NCBI RefSeq assembly: GCF_005870025.1
Contig: NZ_VATA01000008.1
Span: 1-64,000 of the forward strand
DNA length: 64,000 nt
Direction of reading: 5' to 3'
Source: Poseidonocella sp. HB161398
Lineage (GTDB): Bacteria > Pseudomonadota > Alphaproteobacteria > Rhodobacterales > Rhodobacteraceae
This document shows positions 25,236 to 33,459 of the stretch, piece after piece. Positions within the stretch are counted from its first letter, which is position 1, and every line of letters starts with the position of its first letter. Made by a program: the position numbers and the translations under genes. The notes under the pieces were generated by a model that saw only the letters and a program-made list of their open reading frames with translations, had not been told where the DNA came from and made no database searches.

Positions 25236-27044
25236 TCAGTGGCGTCCGTTGACTGCCAGGGGCAGCACTTCGGCCTGCGATGCGACATCCGCATAGGTGC
25301 CGACCTTCACCACTTCGCCCGCTTCGAGCGTGATGAGGGCGTCGCAGTTGCGGACGGTGGACAGGCGGTGGGCGACCATGATGAGGGTCCGCGATCCCGC
25401 CAGTTTCGAGATTTCCTCCATGACCAGCGACTCCGTGCTGTTGTCGAGCGCGCTCGTGGCCTCGTCGAAGGCGATCACCTGCGGCTCGGTATAGAGCGCC
25501 CGGGCGATGCTGATCCGTTGGCGCTGGCCGCCGGAGAGGCGCACGCCGCGCTCGCCGACCAGCGTCTCGTAGCCCTCGCTCAGCTCGTTGGAGATGAAGC
25601 CGTCGATCTGCGCCATGCGGGCCGCCTCGCGGACGCGGTCGAAGTCGCGCTCGGAAGGCGGCGCGCCGAAGGCGATGTTCTGGGCGATGCTGGCGTCGCT
25701 GAGGAAGATGTCCTGCGGCACGTAGCCGACATTGGCCCGCCAGGCGCGGATCTTGGCGTGGTCGAGCGGCTGGCCGTCGACCAGGAACTCGCCCTTGCTC
25801 GGCTCGATCAGCCCCAGCAGCATGTCCATCAGCGTGGTCTTGCCCGCGCCGGTTGGCCCGATGATGCCGACGGAGGAGCCGGCCGGGATCGTCAGGTTGA
25901 TGTCCTTCAGCCCCGGCGTGTCGGTGCCCGGATAGTAGTAGGTGACGTTGCGCAGCTCGATGCTCTGCTGGAAGCGCAGCGGCTCGATCCGGCCCCTGGG
26001 CAGCTCGGGCAGGCCCTCGACGCCGTCGAGATCCTCGAGCAACGCGTCGAGCGCGGCCTTGCCGACCTTCAGCGAGACGACCGACAGATAGCCGTTCTGC
26101 AGCGCGGGCATCATCCGGTAGCCGGCCAGCACGAAGAGGCCCAGCGTCGGCAGCGCGTCGGTCATCGAGCTCGAGCCGACGCCGCCGCTGCGGCCGAGGA
26201 GGCTCAGCACCAGCAGGATCGTCCCGCCGATGGCGATGACCTCGACCACGTAGCGCGGCGACTGGCGCAGCAGCCGGGACTTGGCGGCATTGGTCGCCAT
26301 GGTCAGCGAGGGCTCTTCATAGCTCTCGATCAGCGAGCGCTCGCGGTTCAGGAGCCGCACCTGCTTGCCGCCGGCCAGCGCCTCCCAGGCGATCCGGTAG
26401 CGGTTGCGGTTGGAGTCGACCAGCGTCTTGCCGATCCGCGCGGCGAGGCCGCGGATGACCCAGAAGAGCGCGACATAGAGCCCGCCGAGCACCGCCATGA
26501 CGAGGATCGTCACGATCGGATCGACCACCAGCAGCATGCCGACGAGGAACAGCAGCGTGACCGCGGCGACGGTGGCGTCCGACAGCGGCTTGTAGACCTC
26601 GACGATGATCCGCGGCACCTCGGAGAGCATGTTCGTCACCAGCGTGCTGCTGTGGCGGCTGAGCATGAATTCGTAGGGGCGGCGCAGGTAGCTGTTGAGC
26701 AGCCGGCTCGAGATGCTGTGCGCGCGCAGCTCCAGCCAGTAGTTCACGGTGTAGACCGTCGCGATCTTCAGCGCGGCCGTGGCGATCAGGATCGCGATGA
26801 AGGCGACGCCGATGAAGACCACGAAGCCGTTCGGACCGCTGAACCCGCCGGCATTGTAGGCCCAGGCGAGGTACTTGTTCGTCGTGATGATCTCCGGGTT
26901 GCCGAGAATATTCAGGAACGGGAAGATCAGGGCCACGCCCACCATGTCCGCGAAAGCGCGCAGGCAGATCAGCGGCAGCAGGAGAAGCGCCGATCTGCGC
27001 TCCTCGGGAGTGAGAAGGCGGACGGCCTTGCTGACATTGTTCAT
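25236..27044 (-). CDS. ABC exporter/flippase, fused membrane and ATPase domains (PglK/MsbA type)
   Basis: A 602-residue half-transporter. The membrane domain of about six helices (for example ALLLLPLICLRAFADMVGVA, FIAILIATAALKIATVY, AAVTLLFLVGMLLVVDPIV) spans about 1-340. The ATPase domain has Walker A GPTGAGKTTL at about 396-405, signature LSGGQRQR from 503, Walker B VIAFDEATSALD at about 523-534 and the AHRLSTV switch. It probably flips a lipid-linked oligosaccharide as a homodimer; PglK is the model because PglA- and PglC-like enzymes are in the same locus. GGAGAGG lies about 6 bases before ATG 27044. No Wzx flippase is seen, which supports this role. Confidence 0.87.
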   Translation of the reverse strand: MNNVSKAVRLLTPEERRSALLLLPLICLRAFADMVGVALIFPFLNILGNPEIITTNKYLAWAYNAGGFSGPNGFVVFIGVAFIAILIATAALKIATVYTVNYWLELRAHSISSRLLNSYLRRPYEFMLSRHSSTLVTNMLSEVPRIIVEVYKPLSDATVAAVTLLFLVGMLLVVDPIVTILVMAVLGGLYVALFWVIRGLAARIGKTLVDSNRNRYRIAWEALAGGKQVRLLNRERSLIESYEEPSLTMATNAAKSRLLRQSPRYVVEVIAIGGTILLVLSLLGRSGGVGSSSMTDALPTLGLFVLAGYRMMPALQNGYLSVVSLKVGKAALDALLEDLDGVEGLPELPRGRIEPLRFQQSIELRNVTYYYPGTDTPGLKDINLTIPAGSSVGIIGPTGAGKTTLMDMLLGLIEPSKGEFLVDGQPLDHAKIRAWRANVGYVPQDIFLSDASIAQNIAFGAPPSERDFDRVREAARMAQIDGFISNELSEGYETLVGERGVRLSGGQRQRISIARALYTEPQVIAFDEATSALDNSTESLVMEEISKLAGSRTLIMVAHRLSTVRNCDALITLEAGEVVKVGTYADVASQAEVLPLAVNGRH

Positions 27045-27268
27045 GGCTGCCTCTCCGGGAAACCGGGCCAGCCGTCGCGCGTGCATGGAAGGCTGTCCTG
27101 TGCCGCAAGATGGGCCAATGGTCTTCCTCCTGCTCGATGCAGCCGGCGTTGCGTGGTCCTGCCGCGCCGGGACTGGCGTAGAAAATAAAGGGTCTTGCGC
27201 GGAACCGGGTCCAGGACCGCGCGACTATGAGAGCGGCCGGAAAGGGCCGTGTTCCGGGTGTCGGAGCT

Positions 27269-27290
27269 GGCCGCCGGTTTCCCGGCGGCC
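27269..27290 (-). terminator. hairpin after sugar-phosphate transferase gene
   Basis: GGCCGCCGG and CCGGCGGCC form a perfect 9-bp stem with a TTTC loop, 7 bases past the stop of the 27298-28020 gene. No T-run follows on the minus strand, so it may be a pause or mRNA-end stabiliser rather than a full intrinsic terminator. The 253-base gap here separates the sugar transferase from the ABC exporter gene. Confidence 0.5.
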
Positions 27291-27297
27291 TGGTCGC

Positions 27298-28020
27298 TCA
27301 GCGTGCGCCGTAGAACGAGAAGATGACGCCGATGGTCTGGAGCATGATGCTCAGATCGAGGCGCATTCCCATGTTGTCGACATAGTAGCGGTCGAGCGTG
27401 TTCTTGGTGCGCACCATCTCGATGCTGTCGGTATATCCCTGCTTCACCTGGGCGTAGCCGGTGATGCCGGGACGGACGTTGCCGCGCACTTCGTATCCGG
27501 GAATCTCGCGGCGGAACTGCCGGTCGAATTCCAGGATCTCCGGACGCGGTCCGACGATGCTCATATGGCCGAGCAGCACGTTGATGATCTGGGGCACCTC
27601 GTCCATGCGGGTCTGGCGCATCCATTTCCCGAGCGGGGTGATGCGCGACTGCTCGAGCGGATCGTTGGGGCCGCGGGCTTGCTGGGCCGGCCTCATCGTC
27701 CGGAACTTCACCATGACGAAAGGACGGCCGTCCTTCCCCGCGCGTTCCTGGAAAAAGAACAGCGGTCCGGCGTTCCAAAAAACGTTCAGAATCATGAAGA
27801 TAACGCAAAGCATGACAAATGTCGGCAATGCGGCAATCGAGAAGATGATGTCCACGACGCGCTTCAATGTCGCGTAATGGGATGTGTTGTACCGGATGAA
27901 CCCGTAGGGCCGCCCATCGCCTTCGCGAGGTGAGTAAGCGACATCATGCAATTCATCGGCTATTGCGCATCCGGAATGGTCAGACACGGCTACAATTTTT
28001 TCGCTGTCTACTCGTTTCAA
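27298..28020 (-). CDS. polyprenyl-phosphate sugar-1-phosphate transferase (PglC-like)
   Basis: A 240-residue monotopic phosphoglycosyl transferase that starts glycan assembly by loading a sugar phosphate on undecaprenyl phosphate. After a 50-residue N-terminal extension come a re-entrant hydrophobic helix (RVVDIIFSIAALPTFVMLCV), the FFQERAGKDGRPFVMVKFRT block, the TRMDEVPQIINVLLGHMSIV core with catalytic DE, and GPRPE. VRPGITGYAQV and DLSIMLQTI follow, as in the bacterial sugar transferase family. The compact size resembles PglC rather than the large WbaP type. The first available start is TTG 28020, with GAGG about 8 bases upstream and an in-frame stop just before it. Confidence 0.9.
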   Translation of the reverse strand: MKRVDSEKIVAVSDHSGCAIADELHDVAYSPREGDGRPYGFIRYNTSHYATLKRVVDIIFSIAALPTFVMLCVIFMILNVFWNAGPLFFFQERAGKDGRPFVMVKFRTMRPAQQARGPNDPLEQSRITPLGKWMRQTRMDEVPQIINVLLGHMSIVGPRPEILEFDRQFRREIPGYEVRGNVRPGITGYAQVKQGYTDSIEMVRTKNTLDRYYVDNMGMRLDLSIMLQTIGVIFSFYGAR

Positions 28021-28908
28021 TGCAGGGCCTCACTGAAGCAAGATTAAATCGGTACGCCGACAAGAAGAACGCAAAAAACACTTGAATTCAGCATTGCACC
28101 CGGTTGCCAAACAGCAAAGGCCACGCAACCCTGAATTGTTCTGCTGTCGAATCAAACATATTAACAAGAAAAAGCTAGTAAAGTTTCGACATGAAGTAAA
28201 TACCTATCCGATGTTAATTCTAAATTAGTATATGCTTAATCGAAATTTTTAGGTGCGGATAGTCATTTTATTCCCACCTCACGCCAATTTTTTCTGCAAA
28301 ATGATGATGTGGTCGGTGTTTCAGTGCCCGAATCCCACAAGGACATGCGGCAGATTGCTAATATGTGCACTTCCCTCGGAGGGAATTACTTCAAGGTTCA
28401 CGTATCTACCCCTTGGAATTGCTGCGATTGCACATAGGCATCAGAGGCGCCGGATTCGCAAGCATTTGTATAAAACTGCAGCAATCGGTAAAGGCCGGTA
28501 TTTCATACCGCATGGTTTTCGTGGTCGGGATTTCCAGCCCTCTCACGGAAAGTTTCATTAGCATATTTATTATCGATCCGGGGGATTGAGGTAAAACTCC
28601 ACGTTTTCATGCCGCTTCCGCCGGAATTTCATAGTTGTTGCGAAATTAATTTTCTTCTTCAGTAAATGTCCGCTGCACAAGCCTGCACGGCATGCAATGA
28701 TTTCATGCGGCGCCGGGGGCTGAATCGCGCCCGCCGCAAATTTGTTCCACAGGCTTTCCGGACGCCGTTCCGGCATCTTTTCAAACCCGAAGGACCCGTC
28801 GATTCCCCGTTCTCGGGACCCGCCGGAGCCTGGTCTTCCGACAAGCTGGGTGCCCTGTTCCGGGGCTGTTTGCAAGGCGCCTTCCGGCTATCGGCGGGGG
28901 CATTCGGA
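28021..28908. other. AT-rich intergenic region with no recognised gene
   Basis: Nearly 0.9 kb between the PglC-like gene and the nucleotidyltransferase gene. From about 28060 to 28680 the base composition is far more AT-rich than the flanks (runs such as ATTAACAAGAAAAAGCTAG and TTAATTTTCTTCTTCAG). Short open frames on both strands carry no family motif and unusual codon use. It probably holds the promoter and long leader of the downstream operon; a decayed foreign fragment is the alternative. Confidence 0.5.
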
Positions 28909-29934
28909 TTAGGAGGCCGGGTTTCCGTGCGGATCCTGCCCGCGGAGCCGCCGTCCCAGCCGCTTCGCCCCCAGGATGGCTTCCCATTCCCAGCGGCCCA
29001 GCCGGTCGTGCCGCGCCTTGAACAGCCGCCGGCGGTGCAGGATCGCGCCCTGCAGGGTCATCTCGCAGCCGGGGATCAGCGATTTTCCCAGCAGATGGCG
29101 CGACATGCGATCCTGCAATTCGCAGCACAGGCGCAGCCGCGGCGTGCGGCAGATGTCGCGTATCCACTCCCAGTCGAGCGGCGCCGCCGGATTGCCGGCC
29201 AGATCCGCCAGCTCCAGCAGGTAGCGCAGCTCCAGGAAGCCGCTGATCACGCCGCGGTCATGCAGCATGTCATGCAGAAGGTTGATCACGAAATGCAGGC
29301 TGGCATCGGGCAGGGCGAGCTCGGCGTCGCCGAGCCGCACGGTCTGCCAGCGGGCGCTGCGCGTCCCGGGCGGCACCCACCGCTCGATATTGGCGGGCAT
29401 GCGGGTGTGCAGGTCGACCGCGCCCACGCTGTCGTCGCGGAAGAAGCTGCCGACGGAATGCTCCCAGATGCTGCCCTCGATCAGCTCGTAGCCCAGATCG
29501 CCAAGCAGGGCCGAAACCTCGGCGCCGCGGCTCTCGTCGACCATCAGGTCGAGATCGGAGAGCATGCGGGGGCTGTCCCCGGGCCGGGCCTGCCGGGCGA
29601 GCACCGCCGCGCCCTTGAAGACGCGCGGCACGATCCCCTCGGCATTGAGCCGCGCCGTGATCTCGGCGAGCTGGCTTAGCAGGCGGCGGTTCCGCTCGTT
29701 ATTCGCGTCGTCGATCTCCTCCAGGTAGTCCAGGACCTCCTGGTCGAACCCGTCGGTCCGCGGCGCGGCCTTCAGGCTGCGATAGAGCCAGGGGCCCGCG
29801 AAGTGGATATTGGCGATCGAAATCACCGCCAGCCAGTCGGCATCTGCGGGGGGATCGCCGCGCAGGCAGCGGCCGAGCTGGTCGAGCGGCGTCTCCTGCC
29901 GGGCGGGCGCGGTGAAGGACATGCGCAGTGACAT
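28909..29934 (-). CDS. nucleotidyltransferase-fold protein (NTP_transf_5 type) of a kinase/peptide cassette
   Basis: A 341-residue protein of the 'uncharacterised nucleotidyltransferase' type. VPRVFKGAAVLARQ at about 102-115 supplies the KG motif, and MLSDLDLMVD at about 124-133 is the SDxDxxV metal-binding pair of minimal nucleotidyltransferases. A third acidic site may be VDLHTRMP. Helical stretches on both sides resemble the family. Its ATG overlaps the end of the PqqD/HPr-kinase gene by one base, so the two are coupled. Relatives often accompany HprK-like kinases and PqqD-like proteins in exopolysaccharide loci with unknown substrate. Nucleotide transfer to a peptide, sugar or lipid is possible. 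Confidence 0.75.
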   Translation of the reverse strand: MSLRMSFTAPARQETPLDQLGRCLRGDPPADADWLAVISIANIHFAGPWLYRSLKAAPRTDGFDQEVLDYLEEIDDANNERNRRLLSQLAEITARLNAEGIVPRVFKGAAVLARQARPGDSPRMLSDLDLMVDESRGAEVSALLGDLGYELIEGSIWEHSVGSFFRDDSVGAVDLHTRMPANIERWVPPGTRSARWQTVRLGDAELALPDASLHFVINLLHDMLHDRGVISGFLELRYLLELADLAGNPAAPLDWEWIRDICRTPRLRLCCELQDRMSRHLLGKSLIPGCEMTLQGAILHRRRLFKARHDRLGRWEWEAILGAKRLGRRLRGQDPHGNPAS

Positions 29935-31097
29935 CAGCCGGGCTCTTTCCCCGTTTCGCAGGCGCGGCGCGCGAGCTCGATTGCCTCTTCCAGGCTGTCA
30001 TAGGTCATGCGGAAGAACCGGGCGCCGCCGATGCAGGCGGTCAGGGCCGTGAAGGCCCGGGTCGACAGCCGCTCGTCCTCGGACCAGGCGCCTTCGAGCA
30101 GGGCGGCCATCGCGGCTTCGACGCCGAGCGGCTCCAGCCCGGCCGGGCGGCTGCTGCTGCGGTCGAGGCACAGGACGGTGCGGACCGGGCGGCGCGGCGG
30201 CTCGGGCTCCGCCGAGAGCGGAAGGTAGCGGACGATCTTGTCGTCGGGGCGCAGGAAGGCCGGTTTCTCCTCCAGCTCGGGGCAAAGCGGGGCGAGCAGC
30301 GGCCAGGACCCGTCCTTGACGGTGGCCGGGAAGGGCAGGGCGCTGGCGCGGCCATCTGCATGGAGCGCGGCGATGTCGTCGCCTTCGAGGCCGAAGCCGG
30401 ACCGGCCGAGCGCGACCGAGAGGGTCGACTTGCCCGCGCCCGGCATGCCGACGAGCAGCAGCGCATCGCCTCCGGTCTCGAGAAGCGCGGTGTGCAGCGC
30501 GATGCCGTCGAGGCTTTCGAGCGCCAGGTCGGTCAGCAGGATCTTCAGCTCGGGCCCGATCTGCTCCCAGCTGCACCAGCCGGTCTCCTCGCCATTGAGC
30601 GCCACGCCGATGCGCGACTCCTCCTCGCGGATGACCAGCTGCAGCTCGCAGGGGACGGGGGCGGTCTCGAGATGGGCCAGCATGCCGCGGACCAGGGCCT
30701 GCGCCCGCGGGCCGTCGAAATTCAGGCAGACCTGCAGCGCGCCGACGCGCAGGAACATCCGCCCGGCAATCGCCGGGATCGCCTCATCGCTGCCGATCGG
30801 AACCAGCACGCCTGCATCGAGAAGATCCGAGACGATCTGCACGGCATCCAGCCCTTCGGCCGCGGCGGCCTTGTCGAGCGCGTCCATCGACATGCCCTCT
30901 CGCAGCTGCTCCCACAGCCCGGCCGCGAAGGGATCGGCGCGGAACAGCAGCTGCCGCTCGGGCACGAAAAGGAGGGGAATGCCGTCGACGGTCCGGAGAC
31001 AGGTTCCGGGCGCGGAGTGGACATGCGTCGCCCTTGCAGGCGACAGGCTGGCGGAGTCGGACTCTGGCGCGGTTTCCAAGTTCAATTTAATCTTCAA
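29934..31097 (-). CDS. PqqD-like domain fused to HPr-kinase-like domain
   Basis: A 387-residue protein. Residues about 30-100 form a small winged-helix PqqD/RRE-like module (VDGIPLLFVPERQLLFRADP, then DAVQIVSDLLDAGVLVP), the fold that holds leader peptides in peptide-modification systems. Residues about 185-380 resemble HPr kinase/phosphorylase: P-loop LLVGMPGAGKSTLSVAL (GMPGAGKS 217-224) and LEGDDIAAL at 237-245, matching the HprK catalytic DD site. It lacks the full N-terminal HprK domain, and no HPr protein is nearby. Its likely target is therefore the 67-residue peptide encoded upstream, by phosphorylation or a related nucleotide-dependent change. That is inference. Confidence 0.8.
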   Translation of the reverse strand: MKIKLNLETAPESDSASLSPARATHVHSAPGTCLRTVDGIPLLFVPERQLLFRADPFAAGLWEQLREGMSMDALDKAAAAEGLDAVQIVSDLLDAGVLVPIGSDEAIPAIAGRMFLRVGALQVCLNFDGPRAQALVRGMLAHLETAPVPCELQLVIREEESRIGVALNGEETGWCSWEQIGPELKILLTDLALESLDGIALHTALLETGGDALLLVGMPGAGKSTLSVALGRSGFGLEGDDIAALHADGRASALPFPATVKDGSWPLLAPLCPELEEKPAFLRPDDKIVRYLPLSAEPEPPRRPVRTVLCLDRSSSRPAGLEPLGVEAAMAALLEGAWSEDERLSTRAFTALTACIGGARFFRMTYDSLEEAIELARRACETGKEPG

Positions 31098-31136
31098 ATT
31101 CTATGGTGGGCCGGAAGAGGGCCGATCTAAAATAGG

Positions 31137-31162
31137 AAGCCGGGGAATCTCTCCCCCGGCTT
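31137..31162 (-). terminator. terminator/attenuator between peptide gene and kinase gene
   Basis: AAGCCGGGG (31137-31145) pairs perfectly with CCCCGGCTT (31154-31162) around an 8-base loop. Read on the minus strand, the hairpin is followed by CCTATTTTAG, a short T-run. It lies 55 bases after the peptide stop and 40 bases before the kinase start, so it could make the peptide transcript more abundant than the enzyme transcript. Confidence 0.68.
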
Positions 31163-31216
31163 GCCGAAATCATGACGCAGGAAGGTCTCTCATGCCCCTG
31201 CCAGTTCCGACCGGTC

Positions 31217-31420
31217 TCAGCGGATCTTCTTCTTCTTCTTCATCTTGCGTTTCTTCTTCTTGCCGCCGCCAGAACGTACAACGGCGCCGGCTTCAAGAGA
31301 CGTGGAGAGAAGGATGGTCACAGCGGGCGGTGTCGCTGCTGCAAACCGGCCTGCTTGGCCGAGAAAGCGGCGGCGGTCCGGAGAAGTAGGCGCATCGACC
31401 GAGTGTTGAGGATGTTCCAT
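31217..31420 (-). CDS. 67-residue peptide: twin-arginine-like leader with polylysine tail
   Basis: A small protein with three parts. A polar N-terminus ends in DRRRFLGQAG (15-24), which fits the RRxFL twin-arginine pattern. A short hydrophobic stretch FAAATPPAVTILLSTSLEAG (26-45) contains a TPPAV kink. A GGG at 51-53 is followed by a tail of almost pure lysine and arginine (54-67). AAAGG lies about 8 bases before ATG 31420. A hairpin with a T-run follows, and the PqqD/HPr-kinase gene is next downstream, as expected for a precursor peptide and its modifying enzymes. From memory, short proteins with RRxFL and TPPAV blocks occur beside such kinases, but this needs a search. Serines and threonines lie at 39-41 and 50. 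Confidence 0.7.
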   Translation of the reverse strand: MEHPQHSVDAPTSPDRRRFLGQAGRFAAATPPAVTILLSTSLEAGAVVRSGGGKKKKRKMKKKKKIR

Positions 31421-31602
31421 ACAGTTCGCCTTTGATAAGATTCTTGATCAAACAAGTTACATCGTACCTAAAGCTTTTTAGCTTTTCAAGCATCTCGGCG
31501 GATAGGCGGGGGTCTGGATGACAGATTAATGCACTATTGTTTCGACGGGAATACCGCTCTCGCAAAGGTTGTGCCCGCGACCGCGCCGCAGGCGGCCCGG
31601 CA

Positions 31603-32487
31603 TCAGCTTCCGGGCAGGAGCCGGGCGATTTCCGAGCGGGTCCGGCTGACCGTGCGCCGCGCCAGAAGATGGGCGGAGGCCTGCAGCCGGTCGCCCAGGG
31701 CCAGCCCGTCGAGCGCCCAGATGCCGCGCATGTATTCCCGCGACAGGCGCCGTTTCGGCCGCCGGTCGACCCGTGCTTCGGGGTCGAACCACGCGGTCAC
31801 CTCGGTCGGGGTCCGGTTGGCGCGGCGGGAGTTCTTGTCATGGAAGCGGCGGTAGAATTCCGGCTCTCCTTCGAGCCGCAGCACCTTGCCGAGAAGCGCG
31901 CATTCCGCCAGCAGGACGTAGTCCGAGCTGATGAAGCTGCCGATCAGCCGCGTGCGCAGCAGCGCGTCGCGCCGGAATACGCCGAAGACCGAGGTCACGA
32001 GCCCCAGATTGTCCAGCGTCTCGCGGAACCGCGCCCCGGCCCGGGCATCGGTCAGGTGCAGGAACGGGCTGTCGGTCTCCAGCTCGTTGCGGTCGCCGTC
32101 GACGAAGCGGAAATTCGGATAGACCAGCACCGCCGAGGACCCGTGGGTCTCGAAGCCGCGGATGCAGGTCGACAGGAAGCCCGGCCCGAGGATGTCGTCA
32201 TGCGCGAGCCAGTTGAAATAGGTCCCGGCGGAGCAGTGGAAGACGTAGTTGTAGTTCTTCGCCGCGCCGATATTGCGCGGATGGCGCACCAGCCGGATGC
32301 GGCTGTCCTTCTCGGCATAGCTGCGGCAGATCTCGTAGGTGCTGTCGGTCGAGGCATTGTCGGCGATGACCAGCTCGAAGTCGCCGAAATCCTGCGCCAG
32401 GACGGACTCGATCGCGTCCGATATGTACTTTTCTCCGTTATAGACCGGCATGCCGATGCTGGCGACGGGCTGCTGGGACGATGTCAT
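31603..32487 (-). CDS. GT2 glycosyltransferase
   Basis: A GT-A enzyme of about 294 residues. VASIGMPVYNGEKYISDAIE and FELVIADNASTDSTYEI are the classic nucleotide-binding blocks. The metal site appears as NWLAHDDILGPGFLS (HDD). The C-terminal half with EPEFYRRFHDKNSRRAN resembles rhamnosyl- and galactofuranosyl-type GT2 enzymes. GAGG about 8 bases before ATG 32487 supports that start over longer frames. It lies 67 bases downstream of the next glycosyltransferase gene and 182 bases before the peptide gene, so it probably belongs to the operon that begins at 35835. Confidence 0.87.
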   Translation of the reverse strand: MTSSQQPVASIGMPVYNGEKYISDAIESVLAQDFGDFELVIADNASTDSTYEICRSYAEKDSRIRLVRHPRNIGAAKNYNYVFHCSAGTYFNWLAHDDILGPGFLSTCIRGFETHGSSAVLVYPNFRFVDGDRNELETDSPFLHLTDARAGARFRETLDNLGLVTSVFGVFRRDALLRTRLIGSFISSDYVLLAECALLGKVLRLEGEPEFYRRFHDKNSRRANRTPTEVTAWFDPEARVDRRPKRRLSREYMRGIWALDGLALGDRLQASAHLLARRTVSRTRSEIARLLPGS

Positions 32488-32554
32488 GGACGGACCTCGG
32501 TCTGTGGGGCGGATGTTCTGCGGGTCGAGGACGGGGGAAGGCGCGGTCACCGGA

Positions 32555-33394
32555 TCACCTTGGCTGCGGCGCGGGCAGGCCGGGGAAGTCGTGCCGCATC
32601 TTCGCGTCAAGCACCGGGCTGCCCTTCGCCCGGGCGAGGATCTTGGCGATGATGGTGCTGGCGCGCTTCCGAAGGTTGCTGCCGCGCAGCCGCGTCTTGG
32701 CCGGGGCGCCCTGGCGTTCCGTCGCGAACTTGTCGCGGATGCTGTCGGTATGGCCGCGCACGTAGATCGCGGCCGGGAAGGGGATGTAGCGGTAGCTCCA
32801 GCCGGCCTCGGCAAAGACCTTCTCGGCGGGCTTGGGATGCGCTTCGCGGGTCATGACGTGGCGCTCCACCTCGCGGTCCGAGGCGATCCCCTCGAAATCG
32901 GAGGCGCGGAAGGGGAAGATCATCGACGAGCCGGAGGCCAGGTGGAACGGCTTGATCCGGCGCAGCCGCGGGCTGCCCATCGTGTAGCGGTAGCCCTTGT
33001 TGATGATGAAGGCGTCCGCCTCGCTGCCGTGGTCGCGGACATAGGCCACGAGGTCGCGGTGCAGCAGGTCGTCGGCATCGACCACCATCGCGCGCTCGGG
33101 CGCCAGGGCGCGGGCATGCAGGAGGCCGTGCAGCACCTTGCGCTGCTTGTCGCCGCGGCCCTTCCAGGCGTCGTAGCTGCCTTCGATGCGGATATCCGTC
33201 TCGAGGCAGGTCAGGTTGCGGTAGCGGCCCGGCAGATCCGGACGGTCGGTGCAGACAAGAACCGCGTGGTAGTCGTCGCAGCTCTGCGCCTCGAGCGAGT
33301 TCAGCGTCGCGTCGAGCAGGCGGCAGGACTGGGCCCAGTCCTTCGAATGCGCCTTGGACTTGAAGGGGATGATGAACGTGAGCTTCATGGCCAT
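32555..33394 (-). CDS. GT-A type glycosyltransferase
   Basis: About 279 residues. The N-terminus KLTFIIPFKSKAHSKDWAQS and DYHAVLVCTDRPDLPGRYRN follow the GT2-like beta-strand pattern, and ERAMVVDADDLLHRDL (about 118-133) supplies a DxDD metal site. SEADAFIINKGYRYTMGSP and the later PAAIYVRGHTDSIRDKF stretch recall EpsJ/LpsA-like capsule glycosyltransferases. The start is ATG 33394 or 33388; no clear ribosome site precedes it, so coupling to the upstream gene is likely. The longer frame to 34813 overlaps the co-polymerase and is not coding. Specificity is unknown. Confidence 0.75.
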   Translation of the reverse strand: MAMKLTFIIPFKSKAHSKDWAQSCRLLDATLNSLEAQSCDDYHAVLVCTDRPDLPGRYRNLTCLETDIRIEGSYDAWKGRGDKQRKVLHGLLHARALAPERAMVVDADDLLHRDLVAYVRDHGSEADAFIINKGYRYTMGSPRLRRIKPFHLASGSSMIFPFRASDFEGIASDREVERHVMTREAHPKPAEKVFAEAGWSYRYIPFPAAIYVRGHTDSIRDKFATERQGAPAKTRLRGSNLRKRASTIIAKILARAKGSPVLDAKMRHDFPGLPAPQPR

Positions 33395-33459
33395 GGATGC
33401 GTGTTCGGCCAGGGCGCGCGCGGGAAGGCGCGCCCCGGGAGCAGGATGATGCGGACGCC

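Noticed and set aside
28253-28561. Plus-strand open frame of 102 residues in the AT-rich gap
   Set aside because: No ribosome site, no ATG start, no recognisable motif and unlike codon use.
28570-28875. Minus-strand open frame of 101 residues in the same gap
   Set aside because: No family similarity is visible and codon choice differs from nearby genes; its start has no ribosome site.
31217-31290. Short tandem AAG/CTT pattern that might look like a microsatellite
   Set aside because: It is the lysine-coding tail of the peptide gene with a good start and ribosome site, so it is better read as protein coding.
31444-31451. TTGATCAA as a possible Fnr site
   Set aside because: Fnr sites have four bases between the TTGAT and ATCAA halves; here the halves overlap.
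31470-31485. AAAGCT-TTTT-AGCTTT hairpin after the 31603 glycosyltransferase gene
   Set aside because: The stem is only 6 bp and AT-rich, and it lies too far (118 bases or more) from the stop to assign termination with confidence.
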